Positions 1-6,272 are shown, counted from the stretch's first letter. The stretch: 8,577 nucleotides of DNA from Chryseobacterium sp. (GCA_017989575.1 JAGNPP010000095.1:1-8577); one strand, 5' to 3'. Translations and numbers: made by a program. Notes: generated by a model from the sequence alone, not told the origin.

Positions 1-1
1 A

Positions 2-118
2 TCGGCTCAAGATTTCAATCCATTGGCAGATGATGGTACCAAAACTTTCGTCAACGAAGAAATTCCTAAGCAAAATCTTTCCGAAGATGATTCTCACGAA
101 GGTCCTGTAAGCAGATAG
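2..118 (+). CDS. 3' end of an unidentified protein (5' end outside window)
   Basis: An open frame runs in from the left edge and ends at TAG 116-118, giving about 38 C-terminal residues. The tail is polar and acidic, rich in D, E, N, S and P (it contains the string NEEIPKQNLSEDDSHEG), with no hydrophobic segment and no cysteines. It looks like a disordered C-terminal extension, so it gives no clue to the protein's family. The stop lies only 3 bp before the ATG of the PAP2 phosphatase, so the two genes are almost certainly co-transcribed. That tight coupling to the next real gene, in the only frame that stays open to the edge, is the main reason to call it coding. I do not recognise the gene. 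Confidence 0.6.
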   Translation, partial: SAQDFNPLADDGTKTFVNEEIPKQNLSEDDSHEGPVSR

Positions 119-121
119 CGT

Positions 122-694
122 ATGAACGGACTTATAGAAAAAGATCATCAGTTGTTATTGTTTCTCAATGGATTGGGCGATTCTGCCTTTGATCCTTTTT
201 GGCTCACTGTGACTGGGAAATGGTTTTGGATTCCGTTTTACGTTATTCTACTTTACTTATTTTACAAAAGTTTTCCGCTTCGCAAATTCTTTTTCATTCT
301 TGTTTTCATCGCTATTGGTGTTACGATTTCGGATCAGTTGGCGAGTATTTTCAAGCACGGGATACAGCGTTTTCGGCCTTGCCACGATGAGTTGCTGATG
401 GAAAAAATGCGAATGGTAATCTGTGGCGGTAATTTCGGATTTTATTCGGCGCACGCTTCTAGTTCCTTTTTTGTCGCCACTTTTGTTTCTATTTTGTTAG
501 GAAAGAAGTACAAATACTTGTCAATTATTGTTTTTGTTTGGGCGAGCCTTGTGTCGTACAGCCGGATTTATCTGGGCGTTCATTTTCCTTTTGATGTTGT
601 ATTTGGCGCGCTCGTTGGTTTTCTACTCGGAGGCTTCTTGGCAGAATTGACGAAGAAAGTCATCTATAAGAATCAACTAATATCCAATTCCTAA
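122..694 (+). CDS. PAP2-family membrane phosphatase (lipid phosphatase, possibly undecaprenyl-diphosphate phosphatase)
   Basis: This 190-residue integral membrane protein carries all three parts of the PAP2 acid-phosphatase signature. C1 is K78 followed by R85-P86 (KHGIQRFRP). C2 is S109-A110-H111 in FYSAHASS. C3 is S147-R148 with H154 and D158 (SRIYLGVHFPFD). H111 and H154 would be the general acid and the phosphohistidine nucleophile. Hydrophobic segments lie near residues 35-49, 55-70, 112-127, 132-146 and 157-175, as expected for a multi-pass inner-membrane enzyme. Small bacterial PAP2 proteins of this size usually dephosphorylate lipid diphosphates such as C55-PP, which recycles the carrier for cell-wall synthesis. 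The substrate here is inferred, not shown. C2 reads YSAH rather than the textbook PSGH, and related SSHA forms are familiar in this phylum. The gene starts 3 bp after the preceding stop and has no promoter of its own in view. Confidence 0.9.
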   Translation: MNGLIEKDHQLLLFLNGLGDSAFDPFWLTVTGKWFWIPFYVILLYLFYKSFPLRKFFFILVFIAIGVTISDQLASIFKHGIQRFRPCHDELLMEKMRMVICGGNFGFYSAHASSSFFVATFVSILLGKKYKYLSIIVFVWASLVSYSRIYLGVHFPFDVVFGALVGFLLGGFLAELTKKVIYKNQLISNS

Positions 695-701
695 AACCTA
701 C

Positions 702-724
702 AACCTAATCATTATGATAAGGTT
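702..724. terminator. Weak inverted repeat between convergent PAP2 and rlmH genes
   Basis: The arms AACCT-A-ATC and GAT-A-AGGTT flank a 5-nt loop (ATTAT). They give 5 bp, an A-A mismatch and 3 bp. The element overlaps the last codons and stop of rlmH, and only 10 bp separate the two stop codons. On the minus strand the hairpin is followed by a short T-rich stretch, on the plus strand by none. It may help end rlmH transcription, but the stem is weak. Confidence 0.25.
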
Positions 725-1178
725 TCCCCTGCAAAATGGTTGCGGCTCTGTAAATCTGTTCTACAAAAAATAACCGGATCATTTGGTGTGTGAAAGTCAT
801 TTTGGAAAGTGAGATTTTCTCGTTTGCACGCTGGTAGATTTCGTCTGAAAAACCATACGCGCCGCCAATCAGAATATTGACTTTCTTCACAGAACTTCCC
901 ATCCAAAAATCAATTTTTTCTGAGAATTCCCGGCTGGTAAATTGTTTTCCTTTTTCGTCCAAAAGAATGATAAGGTCAGAAGACTCGATTTGATTTTGGA
1001 ATAATTTGGCTTCCTCTTTTTTCAGTTGTTCTGGACTCAGGTTTTTGGCGTTCTTCACGTCCGGAATTTCGAGGAGCTCAAAGTTCCAGTGTTTTGGGAT
1101 TCTGGGAAGATAATATTTGATAAGAGAGATGATTTCCTTATCGTCGGTTTTTCCGATACAAATCAAATTAATACGCAT
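705..1178 (-). CDS. rlmH: 23S rRNA (pseudouridine1915-N3)-methyltransferase RlmH
   Basis: RlmH (formerly YbeA) is a SPOUT-class enzyme that methylates N3 of pseudouridine 1915 in helix 69 of 23S rRNA, using S-adenosylmethionine on assembled 70S ribosomes. The 157-residue length matches the family (E. coli 155). Recognisable blocks, in order, are the N-terminal strand MRINLICIGK, LDEKGKQFTSREFS at 73-86, the SAM-binding knot loop IGGAYGF at 104-110, LSKMTFTHQMIR at 124-135, EQIYRA at 140-145, and the C-terminal PYHND, equivalent to the family's PYH tail that contacts substrate. The usual IGGxxG form has Ala-Tyr in the middle, which is a tolerated variant. The gene is convergent with the PAP2 gene and divergent from the YihY-family gene. 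Its promoter candidate at 1196-1203 would give a leader of only about 10 nt. Confidence 0.95.
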   Translation of the reverse strand: MRINLICIGKTDDKEIISLIKYYLPRIPKHWNFELLEIPDVKNAKNLSPEQLKKEEAKLFQNQIESSDLIILLDEKGKQFTSREFSEKIDFWMGSSVKKVNILIGGAYGFSDEIYQRANEKISLSKMTFTHQMIRLFFVEQIYRAATILQGKPYHND

Positions 1179-1182
1179 TTAG

Positions 1183-1190
1183 TATATTTG
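1183..1190 (+). promoter_or_regulatory. Bacteroidota -7 element (TATATTTG) for the YihY-family gene
   Basis: The sequence is a perfect match to the Bacteroidota sigma-A -7 consensus TAnnTTTG. A start about 7 bp downstream would fall near 1197, leaving roughly 12 nt before the ATG at 1209. No good -33 TTG is seen 19-21 bp upstream. This element faces the minus-strand element at 1196-1203. Confidence 0.6.
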
Positions 1191-1195
1191 TGCTG

Positions 1196-1203
1196 CAAAG
1201 ATA
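1196..1203 (-). promoter_or_regulatory. Bacteroidota -7 element (TATCTTTG) for rlmH
   Basis: On the minus strand the bases read TATCTTTG, a perfect TAnnTTTG match. Transcription would begin near 1189, about 11 nt before the rlmH ATG at 1178. The -33 region is weak (no TTG at the usual distance). It forms an inverted repeat with the plus-strand element at 1183-1190. Confidence 0.55.
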
Positions 1204-1208
1204 ACTGA

Positions 1209-2132
1209 ATGGCAAAAAAATTACAGCGTTTTTTCCTCAAAATCAAAAACTTTTTCGATGATATTCATATTCCGGTTCTCGGGATTTCTCTCTGGAAAAT
1301 GTTTACGATCTACTCCGATGCGATTTTCAAAAATCCATTGGGAAGACAGGCTGCCAGTATTTCCTGGAATTTTTTTCTCAGCCTTTTTCCGATGATTTTG
1401 TTCTTTTTGTCCGTCTTGCCGTTTATGCCACATTACGACAAACTGCAGTTTTACATCTTCGAAGTTTTGATGCCAAGGGTTTTCCCGTCTCATATGCAGA
1501 GCGATGTCACGACGTACATTCAGGAGAGTATTATTCCGAATATGAAGTCTATAAGTAATTTAACCATATTGCTGTCATTCGTTTTCGCAACCAATGGGTG
1601 CTTTACCTTGATTAATGGATTTAATAGAAATACAGAATTGCAAAGAACTTTTGTGAAAGAATATCTTTTGGCGATGCTCGTCACCATTTGTTTCCTGAGT
1701 CTGGTGTGTCTTTCGATTTTCGGAATATACTATAGCGAGGTGGTTTTGAAGCTTTATACACCGACTTACGACATCACTTGGTTCACAAAAAACCTGACTA
1801 AGATTATCAGTTTTGTATCCTTTCCACTTTTTTATTTTGTATTGCTATCGCTGTTTTATTGGGTTGGTTGCATCAAGATTACAAGAATTCGGGAAGCTTT
1901 TCCTGGCGCTATTCTTACCACGATTTTGTTTGTTTTACTCACTTACTTCTTCGCTATTTACGTTGCGAATATTGCCAGATACAACGTGCTTTATGGTTCC
2001 ATCGGCTCCATTATTTTGGTGATGGTTTGGGTGAATGTGAATGTGTTTCTTGTCTTGATGGGAAATGAACTCAATCTCGCAATCAAAAAAGTGAAACTGG
2101 AAAAACTCATCAGAGAAGAGATGTATTCTTAG
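1209..2132 (+). CDS. YihY/BrkB-family inner-membrane protein
   Basis: This 307-residue multi-pass membrane protein has the marks of the YihY/BrkB family (once misassigned as RNase BN). These are an N-terminal amphipathic part with AASISWNFFLSLFP at 48-61, PGA at 232-234, the segment ending NVLYGSIGSIILVMVWV at 259-275, and the conserved GNELN at 285-289 just before a charged tail. Hydrophobic segments lie near 54-73, 117-137, 152-178, 198-222, 235-256 and 263-286, which makes six helices. The molecular role of the family is unsettled; transport or envelope functions have been proposed. The BrkB name comes from Bordetella serum resistance and should not be read as virulence here. The start at 1209 fits the promoter at 1183-1190 and the conserved N-terminal charge pattern. 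A further 85 bp of AT-rich DNA separates it from the lysine-rich microprotein. Confidence 0.92.
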   Translation: MAKKLQRFFLKIKNFFDDIHIPVLGISLWKMFTIYSDAIFKNPLGRQAASISWNFFLSLFPMILFFLSVLPFMPHYDKLQFYIFEVLMPRVFPSHMQSDVTTYIQESIIPNMKSISNLTILLSFVFATNGCFTLINGFNRNTELQRTFVKEYLLAMLVTICFLSLVCLSIFGIYYSEVVLKLYTPTYDITWFTKNLTKIISFVSFPLFYFVLLSLFYWVGCIKITRIREAFPGAILTTILFVLLTYFFAIYVANIARYNVLYGSIGSIILVMVWVNVNVFLVLMGNELNLAIKKVKLEKLIREEMYS

Positions 2133-2164
2133 TTTTAATTTATTTTTATTAATATTATCAAGTT

Positions 2165-2190
2165 TTGAACTGAATAATTAATTATATTTA
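2165..2190 (+). promoter_or_regulatory. Possible weak promoter before the lysine-rich microprotein
   Basis: A TTG at 2165-2167 and TATATTTA at 2183-2190 resemble the -33 and -7 elements. However, the spacer is only 15 bp and the last base of the -7 differs from TAnnTTTG. A 12-bp perfect AT palindrome (2174-2185) overlaps the -7 candidate. The alternative is read-through from the YihY-family gene, since no terminator is visible in the 85-bp gap. Confidence 0.25.
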
Positions 2191-2217
2191 TAAAACGAAT
2201 TACAAAAAATTAAGACA

Positions 2218-2328
2218 ATGGCAAAAGGGCAAGATGCGAAAAAAGCAGCAAAAAAAGAACCGCTGAAAACAGCAAAGGAAAAAAAAGAAGCCAAAAGAGA
2301 AAAGAAAAATGCTTCTAAAAGAGACTAA
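2218..2328 (+). CDS. 36-residue lysine-rich basic microprotein
   Basis: ATG at 2218 opens a 36-codon frame ending in TAA at 2326-2328. It has 13 Lys, 7 Ala, 4 Glu, 2 Arg and 2 Asp, with a single Leu and Pro as the only notable apolar or helix-breaking residues. The net charge is about +9. It begins MAKGQDAKKAAKKEPLK and has no signal peptide, cysteine or membrane segment. The K/A/E mix suggests a charged helix or a disordered nucleic-acid-binding tail, but the function is unknown. Support for a real gene comes from the Bacteroidota-type A-rich leader (AAAAAATTAAGACA) just before the ATG and from a strong intrinsic terminator starting 5 bp after the stop, which has no other plus-strand gene to serve except the upstream YihY-family gene. 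The sequence resembles small basic hypothetical proteins I associate with Flavobacteriia, from memory only. Confidence 0.65.
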   Translation: MAKGQDAKKAAKKEPLKTAKEKKEAKREKKNASKRD

Positions 2329-2333
2329 TACTT

Positions 2334-2366
2334 AAGCCTTTCGATAGATTATTGAAAGGCTTTTTT
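2334..2366 (+). terminator. Strong rho-independent terminator, overlapping the 3' end of nhaA
   Basis: AAGCCTTTC (2334-2342) pairs with GAAAGGCTT (2354-2362). Inner pairs G-T, A-T and T-A extend the stem to 12 bp with a 5-nt loop, and a run of six T follows from 2361. The T tract is on the plus strand only, so the hairpin serves the microprotein and YihY-family transcript. The right arm and loop contain the final codons and stop of the convergent nhaA. Confidence 0.85.
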
Positions 2367-3512
2367 ATTAAATTTTAAAATCAAAAATCCAACAAGTCCA
2401 GACAAAACAGATGCTATCAAAATACTGATTTTGGAAATATTCTGAGTTTCAACTTCATCTGGAAAGGCTAGGAGCGACACAAAAATCGACATTGTAAATC
2501 CAATACCCGCAAGAAATCCGACGCCCAACATATCTTTCCAAGCGGAGAAAGTTGGCAGTTCTGCCCATCTTAATCGGATTGCCAAAAATGAAAATATGTT
2601 GATTCCCAAAACTTTTCCAACCAGTAATCCACCGATGATTCCCAAACTCAAAGGATTGATAAAACCTTCAAAAATCTCTTTCTGAAAAGTAATATTTGTA
2701 TTAGCTAAAGCAAATAATGGCATTATTATAAAACTAACGGGAATATGAAGTTTCTGTTCCAATTTTTCCAATGGCGAAGGCTCTGTTTCGGAAATGTTTG
2801 TTGGAATTGTAAAAGCTAGAATAACACCGGCAATCGTCGCGTGAATCCCAGAATGGTGCATAAAATACCAAAGAAATAAACCCGGAATCAGATAAAATAT
2901 TAAGTTTTTAGTTCCTGATTTATTTAAAATGATTAATAAACCTAAAATTACTCCACAGATTCCCAAAGACAGCCAGTCAATTTGAGCTGTGTAAAACAAT
3001 GCAATCACGAGAATTGCTCCCAAATCATCGACAATTGCCAACGCACTTAGAAATATTTTGAGTGAAGCCGGAACGCTTTTTCCGAGCAAAGAAATAATTG
3101 CCAAAGAAAATGCAATGTCTGTTGCCATCGGGATTGCCCAACCGTTTTTGTATTCGGAATTGTAATTGAAGGCCAAATAAATCAGCGCAGGAATCAACAT
3201 TCCGCCAACGGCGCCAAAGATCGGAAGACTGGCTTTTTTGATGTCCGAAAGTTCGCCTTCCAAAAGTTCCCGCTTGATTTCCAAACCAACCAAAAGGAAG
3301 AAAATCGCCATCAATCCATCATTAATCCAAACAGAAACCGAATAATTCAAATGGAAAATGTCTGTCCCCAATTTTGAATCTAACAAGCTTTGAAAATCTG
3401 CGGATAATGAGCTGTTTGCTACCAGCAAAGAAATCAAAACGCAAACTATCAGAACAATTCCGGAGCTTTTGCTGTTGTGAAAAAATTGTTGAAAATACTT
3501 AGTTAAAATCAT
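2349..3512 (-). CDS. nhaA: Na+/H+ antiporter NhaA
   Basis: NhaA is an electrogenic inner-membrane antiporter that expels Na+ (or Li+) in exchange for protons and supports salt and alkaline-pH tolerance. At 387 residues it is nearly the same length as the E. coli protein (388), with matching key positions. These are WINDGLMAIFFLLVGLEIKRE spanning 62-82, D132 in ATDIAFS, the ion-binding pair D162-D163 in AIVDDLGAI, H224 in GIHATIAGV (counterpart of the pH-sensing E. coli H225), K300 in GKVLGI, and AGIGFTMSIFV at 335-345. It has the usual 12 or so hydrophobic segments and no truncation. Its ATG (3510-3512) overlaps the stop of the upstream rel gene as ATGA, so it probably has no promoter of its own and depends on rel transcription and translational coupling. 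Its last codons lie inside the plus-strand terminator at 2334-2366. Confidence 0.97.
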   Translation of the reverse strand: MILTKYFQQFFHNSKSSGIVLIVCVLISLLVANSSLSADFQSLLDSKLGTDIFHLNYSVSVWINDGLMAIFFLLVGLEIKRELLEGELSDIKKASLPIFGAVGGMLIPALIYLAFNYNSEYKNGWAIPMATDIAFSLAIISLLGKSVPASLKIFLSALAIVDDLGAILVIALFYTAQIDWLSLGICGVILGLLIILNKSGTKNLIFYLIPGLFLWYFMHHSGIHATIAGVILAFTIPTNISETEPSPLEKLEQKLHIPVSFIIMPLFALANTNITFQKEIFEGFINPLSLGIIGGLLVGKVLGINIFSFLAIRLRWAELPTFSAWKDMLGVGFLAGIGFTMSIFVSLLAFPDEVETQNISKISILIASVLSGLVGFLILKFNKKAFQ

Positions 3513-5713
3513 CCGAGTCGCTTCACTTTAGAAACACCATTGATGCTTTTCAGTTTTTTAAATGTCTCTTCCAATTGGCTTTTATTCTTCACTTCCAGAT
3601 TGATGTTTCCGGTGAAAATTCCATCGTTGGAAGCGATGCTCATACTTTTCATATCCATATTCATAGATCCACTGATGACGGCGGTAATGTCATTAATCAT
3701 TCCCATTCTGTCCAGACCTTCGATCTCAATTTTAATTCTATTTTTGAAGCTTTCCGCATTCACCCATTTGGCTTGCAAAACTCTGTAATCATAGTTGGCT
3801 CTCAGGTTGATGGCATTTGGGCAATTTTCACTGTGAACTTTGATGCCGTCGGAAATAGTGATGAACCCAAAAATCTTATCACCTGGAATCACCGTACAGC
3901 ATTTTGCGAAAGAATAATTCAGTTTTTCCTCATCTTTCCCAAAGACAATCATATCTAGGTTAGAATCTACTTTTTCTACAAATTGCTCCTTGTTCGAAGT
4001 CTTTCTGAAACGCTGGAAAAGGTTGCTCAGAATGCTTTTTCCGTCTGCATAGCGTTTGATATCGCCAATGTCAAAAGTTCCATTTTGGAATCCGAGAAAC
4101 AAATCCTGAGAGGTTTTTAGATTAAGAAATTTCTGAATGGCATTCACTTCTTCCTCGCTGTAGTTCAGTTTGGCGTGGCGCATTTTTCTTTGCAGAATTT
4201 CTTTTCCTTCCGCTGTATTTTGATTTTTTTCAGAATTAAGGATGTTCTTAATCTTAGATTTAGCTTTGGAAGTCACTACAAATTCCAACCAATCTGCTTT
4301 TGGTTTTTGATTCTGAGAAGACAGAATATCAATTTGATCTCCGTTTTGAAGCACGTAACTAATTGGAACCAATTTTCCGTTGATCTTTGCGCCCAGACAT
4401 TTCATTCCCAAATCTGAGTGCACAGAAAATGCAAAATCCAAAGCTGTAGCGCCAGTTGGCAGAATTTTAATTTCACCTTTTGGCGTAAAAACGAAAACTT
4501 CTTTTGAATAGAGATTTAGTTTAATGTTATCAAGAAGTTCCGATGTAGAAAGGTTTTGCTGTTGTTCCAAAACATCGCGAATCTCTGAAACCCAATTTTC
4601 AAATCGTTGATCGTCCGTATTTTTTCGGTAGCCTTCTTTGTATTTGTAATGCGCGGCGACTCCTTTTTCGGCAATTTCGTTCATTCTTTCGGAACGGATT
4701 TGCACTTCGATCCATTTTTTGTCTGGTCCCATCACAGTGAGATGGAGACTTTCGTAGCCTGTAGATCTCGGTTGCGAAATCCAGTCGCGCATTCGGGCAG
4801 GATTGCTGTGGTAGAGATCTGTAACGATAGAATAGATTTTCCAAGCCAGGAATTTTTCATTTCGAGGATCGGATTTATATATAATTCGAATGGCGTAATT
4901 GTCATAAACTTCCTCAAAAGTCACATTCTGCTTTTGCATTTTACGATAAATCGAGGAAATGGCTTTTGCACGTCCTTTGATGGTGAAGTTCAGATTTTCC
5001 TCTTTCAGCTGTTCAGAAACTTCTTTGGAAAATTCTTGTACATATTTTTCTCGACCTTCTTTTGCTGTTTCCAATTTGTCCAGAATGTCGTTGTAAACTT
5101 CTGGATTATTGTATTTTAAAGACAAATCTTCCAGTTCCGATTTGATGGAATAAAGTCCAAATCTGTGAGCCAAAGGTGCGTAGATGTAAGCCGTTTCCGC
5201 CGCAATTTTTTTCTGTTTGATGGGATGCATGCTTTCCAGCGTCCGCATATTATGCAGTCTGTCCGCAATCTTGATAAGAATCACCCGAAAATCCTCTGAA
5301 AGTGTGAGAAGTAATTTTCTGTAATTCTCTGACTGAACCGAGATATTCTGCTGGTTCATCACAGAGATTTTTGTCAAGCCATTCACGATGTCGGCAATCG
5401 TTTCACCGAAGATTTTTTTGAGATCATCGTAAGTGTATTCAGAATCCTCGATCACGTCGTGGAGTAGAGCGCAGGCAATACTTGTTGCTCCTAAACCGAC
5501 TTCATTGGCTACGATTTTTGCGACTTCTATCGGATGATAGATGTAGGGTTCGCCGGTTTTTCTGCGTTGATCTTTGTGCGCATCCAAAGCGATATCGAAA
5601 GCCTTTCGGATCAGCTTGTTATGCTCCTCATCTAGCGTGCGGTAAGTGTTGGTAATGAGGTCTTTGTATCTTGCAAGGATTTCCTTGTTTTCCTTCTCTA
5701 AATCGTAATTCAT
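3509..5713 (-). CDS. rel: Bifunctional (p)ppGpp synthetase/hydrolase (RelA/SpoT homologue, long RSH)
   Basis: This long RSH enzyme of 734 residues makes and degrades (p)ppGpp, the alarmone of the stringent response. The domains run in order. The HD hydrolase has metal ligands H60, H85-D86 and D151, plus E89-D90 in HDVIED, all intact. The synthetase has GRAKAISSIYRKM around 247-259, catalytic D271 in EVYDNYAIR, GYESLHLTV at 319-327 and E336 in EVQIR. TGS follows at about 405-463 (EVFVFTPKGEIKILPTGATA), then the zinc-finger-like CC domain with C605, C606, H627 and C631, and ACT at about 659-734. With both catalytic sets present it should be bifunctional, as expected for the main RSH in this phylum. 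The usual GRPKH reads GRAKA, probably a lineage variant. The start MNYDLEKENKEILARYKDL looks native, and a promoter candidate lies at 5733-5763. The stop overlaps the nhaA start by 4 bp. Confidence 0.96.
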   Translation of the reverse strand: MNYDLEKENKEILARYKDLITNTYRTLDEEHNKLIRKAFDIALDAHKDQRRKTGEPYIYHPIEVAKIVANEVGLGATSIACALLHDVIEDSEYTYDDLKKIFGETIADIVNGLTKISVMNQQNISVQSENYRKLLLTLSEDFRVILIKIADRLHNMRTLESMHPIKQKKIAAETAYIYAPLAHRFGLYSIKSELEDLSLKYNNPEVYNDILDKLETAKEGREKYVQEFSKEVSEQLKEENLNFTIKGRAKAISSIYRKMQKQNVTFEEVYDNYAIRIIYKSDPRNEKFLAWKIYSIVTDLYHSNPARMRDWISQPRSTGYESLHLTVMGPDKKWIEVQIRSERMNEIAEKGVAAHYKYKEGYRKNTDDQRFENWVSEIRDVLEQQQNLSTSELLDNIKLNLYSKEVFVFTPKGEIKILPTGATALDFAFSVHSDLGMKCLGAKINGKLVPISYVLQNGDQIDILSSQNQKPKADWLEFVVTSKAKSKIKNILNSEKNQNTAEGKEILQRKMRHAKLNYSEEEVNAIQKFLNLKTSQDLFLGFQNGTFDIGDIKRYADGKSILSNLFQRFRKTSNKEQFVEKVDSNLDMIVFGKDEEKLNYSFAKCCTVIPGDKIFGFITISDGIKVHSENCPNAINLRANYDYRVLQAKWVNAESFKNRIKIEIEGLDRMGMINDITAVISGSMNMDMKSMSIASNDGIFTGNINLEVKNKSQLEETFKKLKSINGVSKVKRLG

Positions 5714-5732
5714 CTGTGAATGTTAACTCTAA

Positions 5733-5763
5733 CGAATATAAGAAAATTAATACAGATTATCAA
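5733..5763 (-). promoter_or_regulatory. Promoter candidate for rel-nhaA
   Basis: Read on the minus strand, TTG (5763-5761), a 20-bp spacer and TATATTCG (5740-5733) match the Bacteroidota -33/-7 layout, with one mismatch in TAnnTTTG. Transcription would start near 5726, about 13 nt before the ATG of rel. Its -33 box ends 2 bp from the plus-strand -7 element of the VanZ-like gene. Confidence 0.5.
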
Positions 5764-5765
5764 GC

Positions 5766-5773
5766 TATATTTG
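5766..5773 (+). promoter_or_regulatory. Bacteroidota -7 element (TATATTTG) for the VanZ-like gene
   Basis: A perfect TAnnTTTG match is followed by TACCGC, nearly the same as the bases after the -7 element at 1183-1190. The start would be near 5780, with a leader of about 22 nt to the ATG at 5802. No clear -33 TTG is present upstream. Confidence 0.55.
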
Positions 5774-5801
5774 TACCGCTTTTTTACAATGAATTGATTT
5801 T

Positions 5802-6245
5802 ATGACAGAAAAATTCCATAAAATATTTAGAAATAGTTACAGGATTTTAATTCCGTTTTACACGATTTTTCTTTTGTATCTGATGTTTTTTGGATTTGAG
5901 AGAACTCAATATGATTTTAATATAGTAAGATTGCTTCCGATGATTTCGACTGCTGATTTTGTGATGAAAACGGTGGATTGGAAAACGATTATCATTAATG
6001 TTTTCGGAAATATCATAATGTTCACACCTTTTGGATTTCTTGGAATTATCTTTCCGAAACTCAACGATTTCAAAACATTAATCATCAACTTTCTCTCAGC
6101 GATCATCATCATAGAAAGCCTTCAATATTTCACAAGACTCGGCGTGTTCGATATTGATGATATTATTTTGAATACAATTGGTGTTTTAATAGGATTTTGG
6201 GTTTACAAATTTTTTAAGTTTAATAATCTATCAACCAACAACTGA
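5802..6245 (+). CDS. VanZ-like membrane protein
   Basis: This 147-residue protein has four predicted membrane helices (near 16-31, 62-84, 90-111 and 121-140) and the pattern of the VanZ-like family. That pattern is NVFGNIIMFTPFGFLG at 66-81, then E105-x2-Q108 and R112, then FDIDDIILNTIGVLIG at 116-131 with D117, D119, D120 and N124. VanZ itself raises teicoplanin resistance in enterococci. However, stand-alone VanZ-like proteins are common in Bacteroidota, and with no vanA/H/X genes nearby this is not a resistance cassette. The biochemical role is unknown. The gene is divergent from rel and convergent with proC. The last codons (STNN) and the TGA stop lie inside the 14-bp tandem repeat at 6232-6270, so the C-terminal residues are repeat-encoded and may vary between strains. 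Confidence 0.88.
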   Translation: MTEKFHKIFRNSYRILIPFYTIFLLYLMFFGFERTQYDFNIVRLLPMISTADFVMKTVDWKTIIINVFGNIIMFTPFGFLGIIFPKLNDFKTLIINFLSAIIIIESLQYFTRLGVFDIDDIILNTIGVLIGFWVYKFFKFNNLSTNN

Positions 6246-6270
6246 CAACCAACAACTGACAACCAACAAC
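6232..6270. repeat. 14-bp tandem repeat, 2.8 copies (unit CAACCAACAACTGA)
   Basis: Copies lie at 6232-6245 and 6246-6259, with a partial copy of 11 bases at 6260-6270, all identical to each other. The array starts within the end of the VanZ-like gene, supplies its stop codon, and fills the gap up to 2 bp before the stop of the convergent proC. The unit is not a multiple of three. No hairpin forms within it. Confidence 0.9.
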
Positions 6271-6272
6271 AA

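Noticed and set aside
1209..2132. Ribonuclease BN or virulence factor
   Set aside because: Old database names for the YihY/BrkB family. The sequence is a multi-pass membrane protein with no nuclease motif, and nothing around it suggests virulence.
3540..3958. Two plus-strand open frames (82 and 127 residues) opposite the 3' end of rel
   Set aside because: Both are antisense to the ACT and zinc-finger regions of rel, overlap each other in different frames and show no recognisable protein features.
4607..5119. 170-residue open frame on the plus strand inside rel
   Set aside because: It is fully antisense to the conserved synthetase domain, has low-complexity Phe/Ile-rich composition typical of a shadow frame, and has no promoter or family resemblance.
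5802..6245. Glycopeptide resistance determinant (VanZ)
   Set aside because: Only the family fold is present. There are no vanA/vanH/vanX or regulatory genes nearby, and stand-alone VanZ-like proteins are common in this phylum without known resistance.
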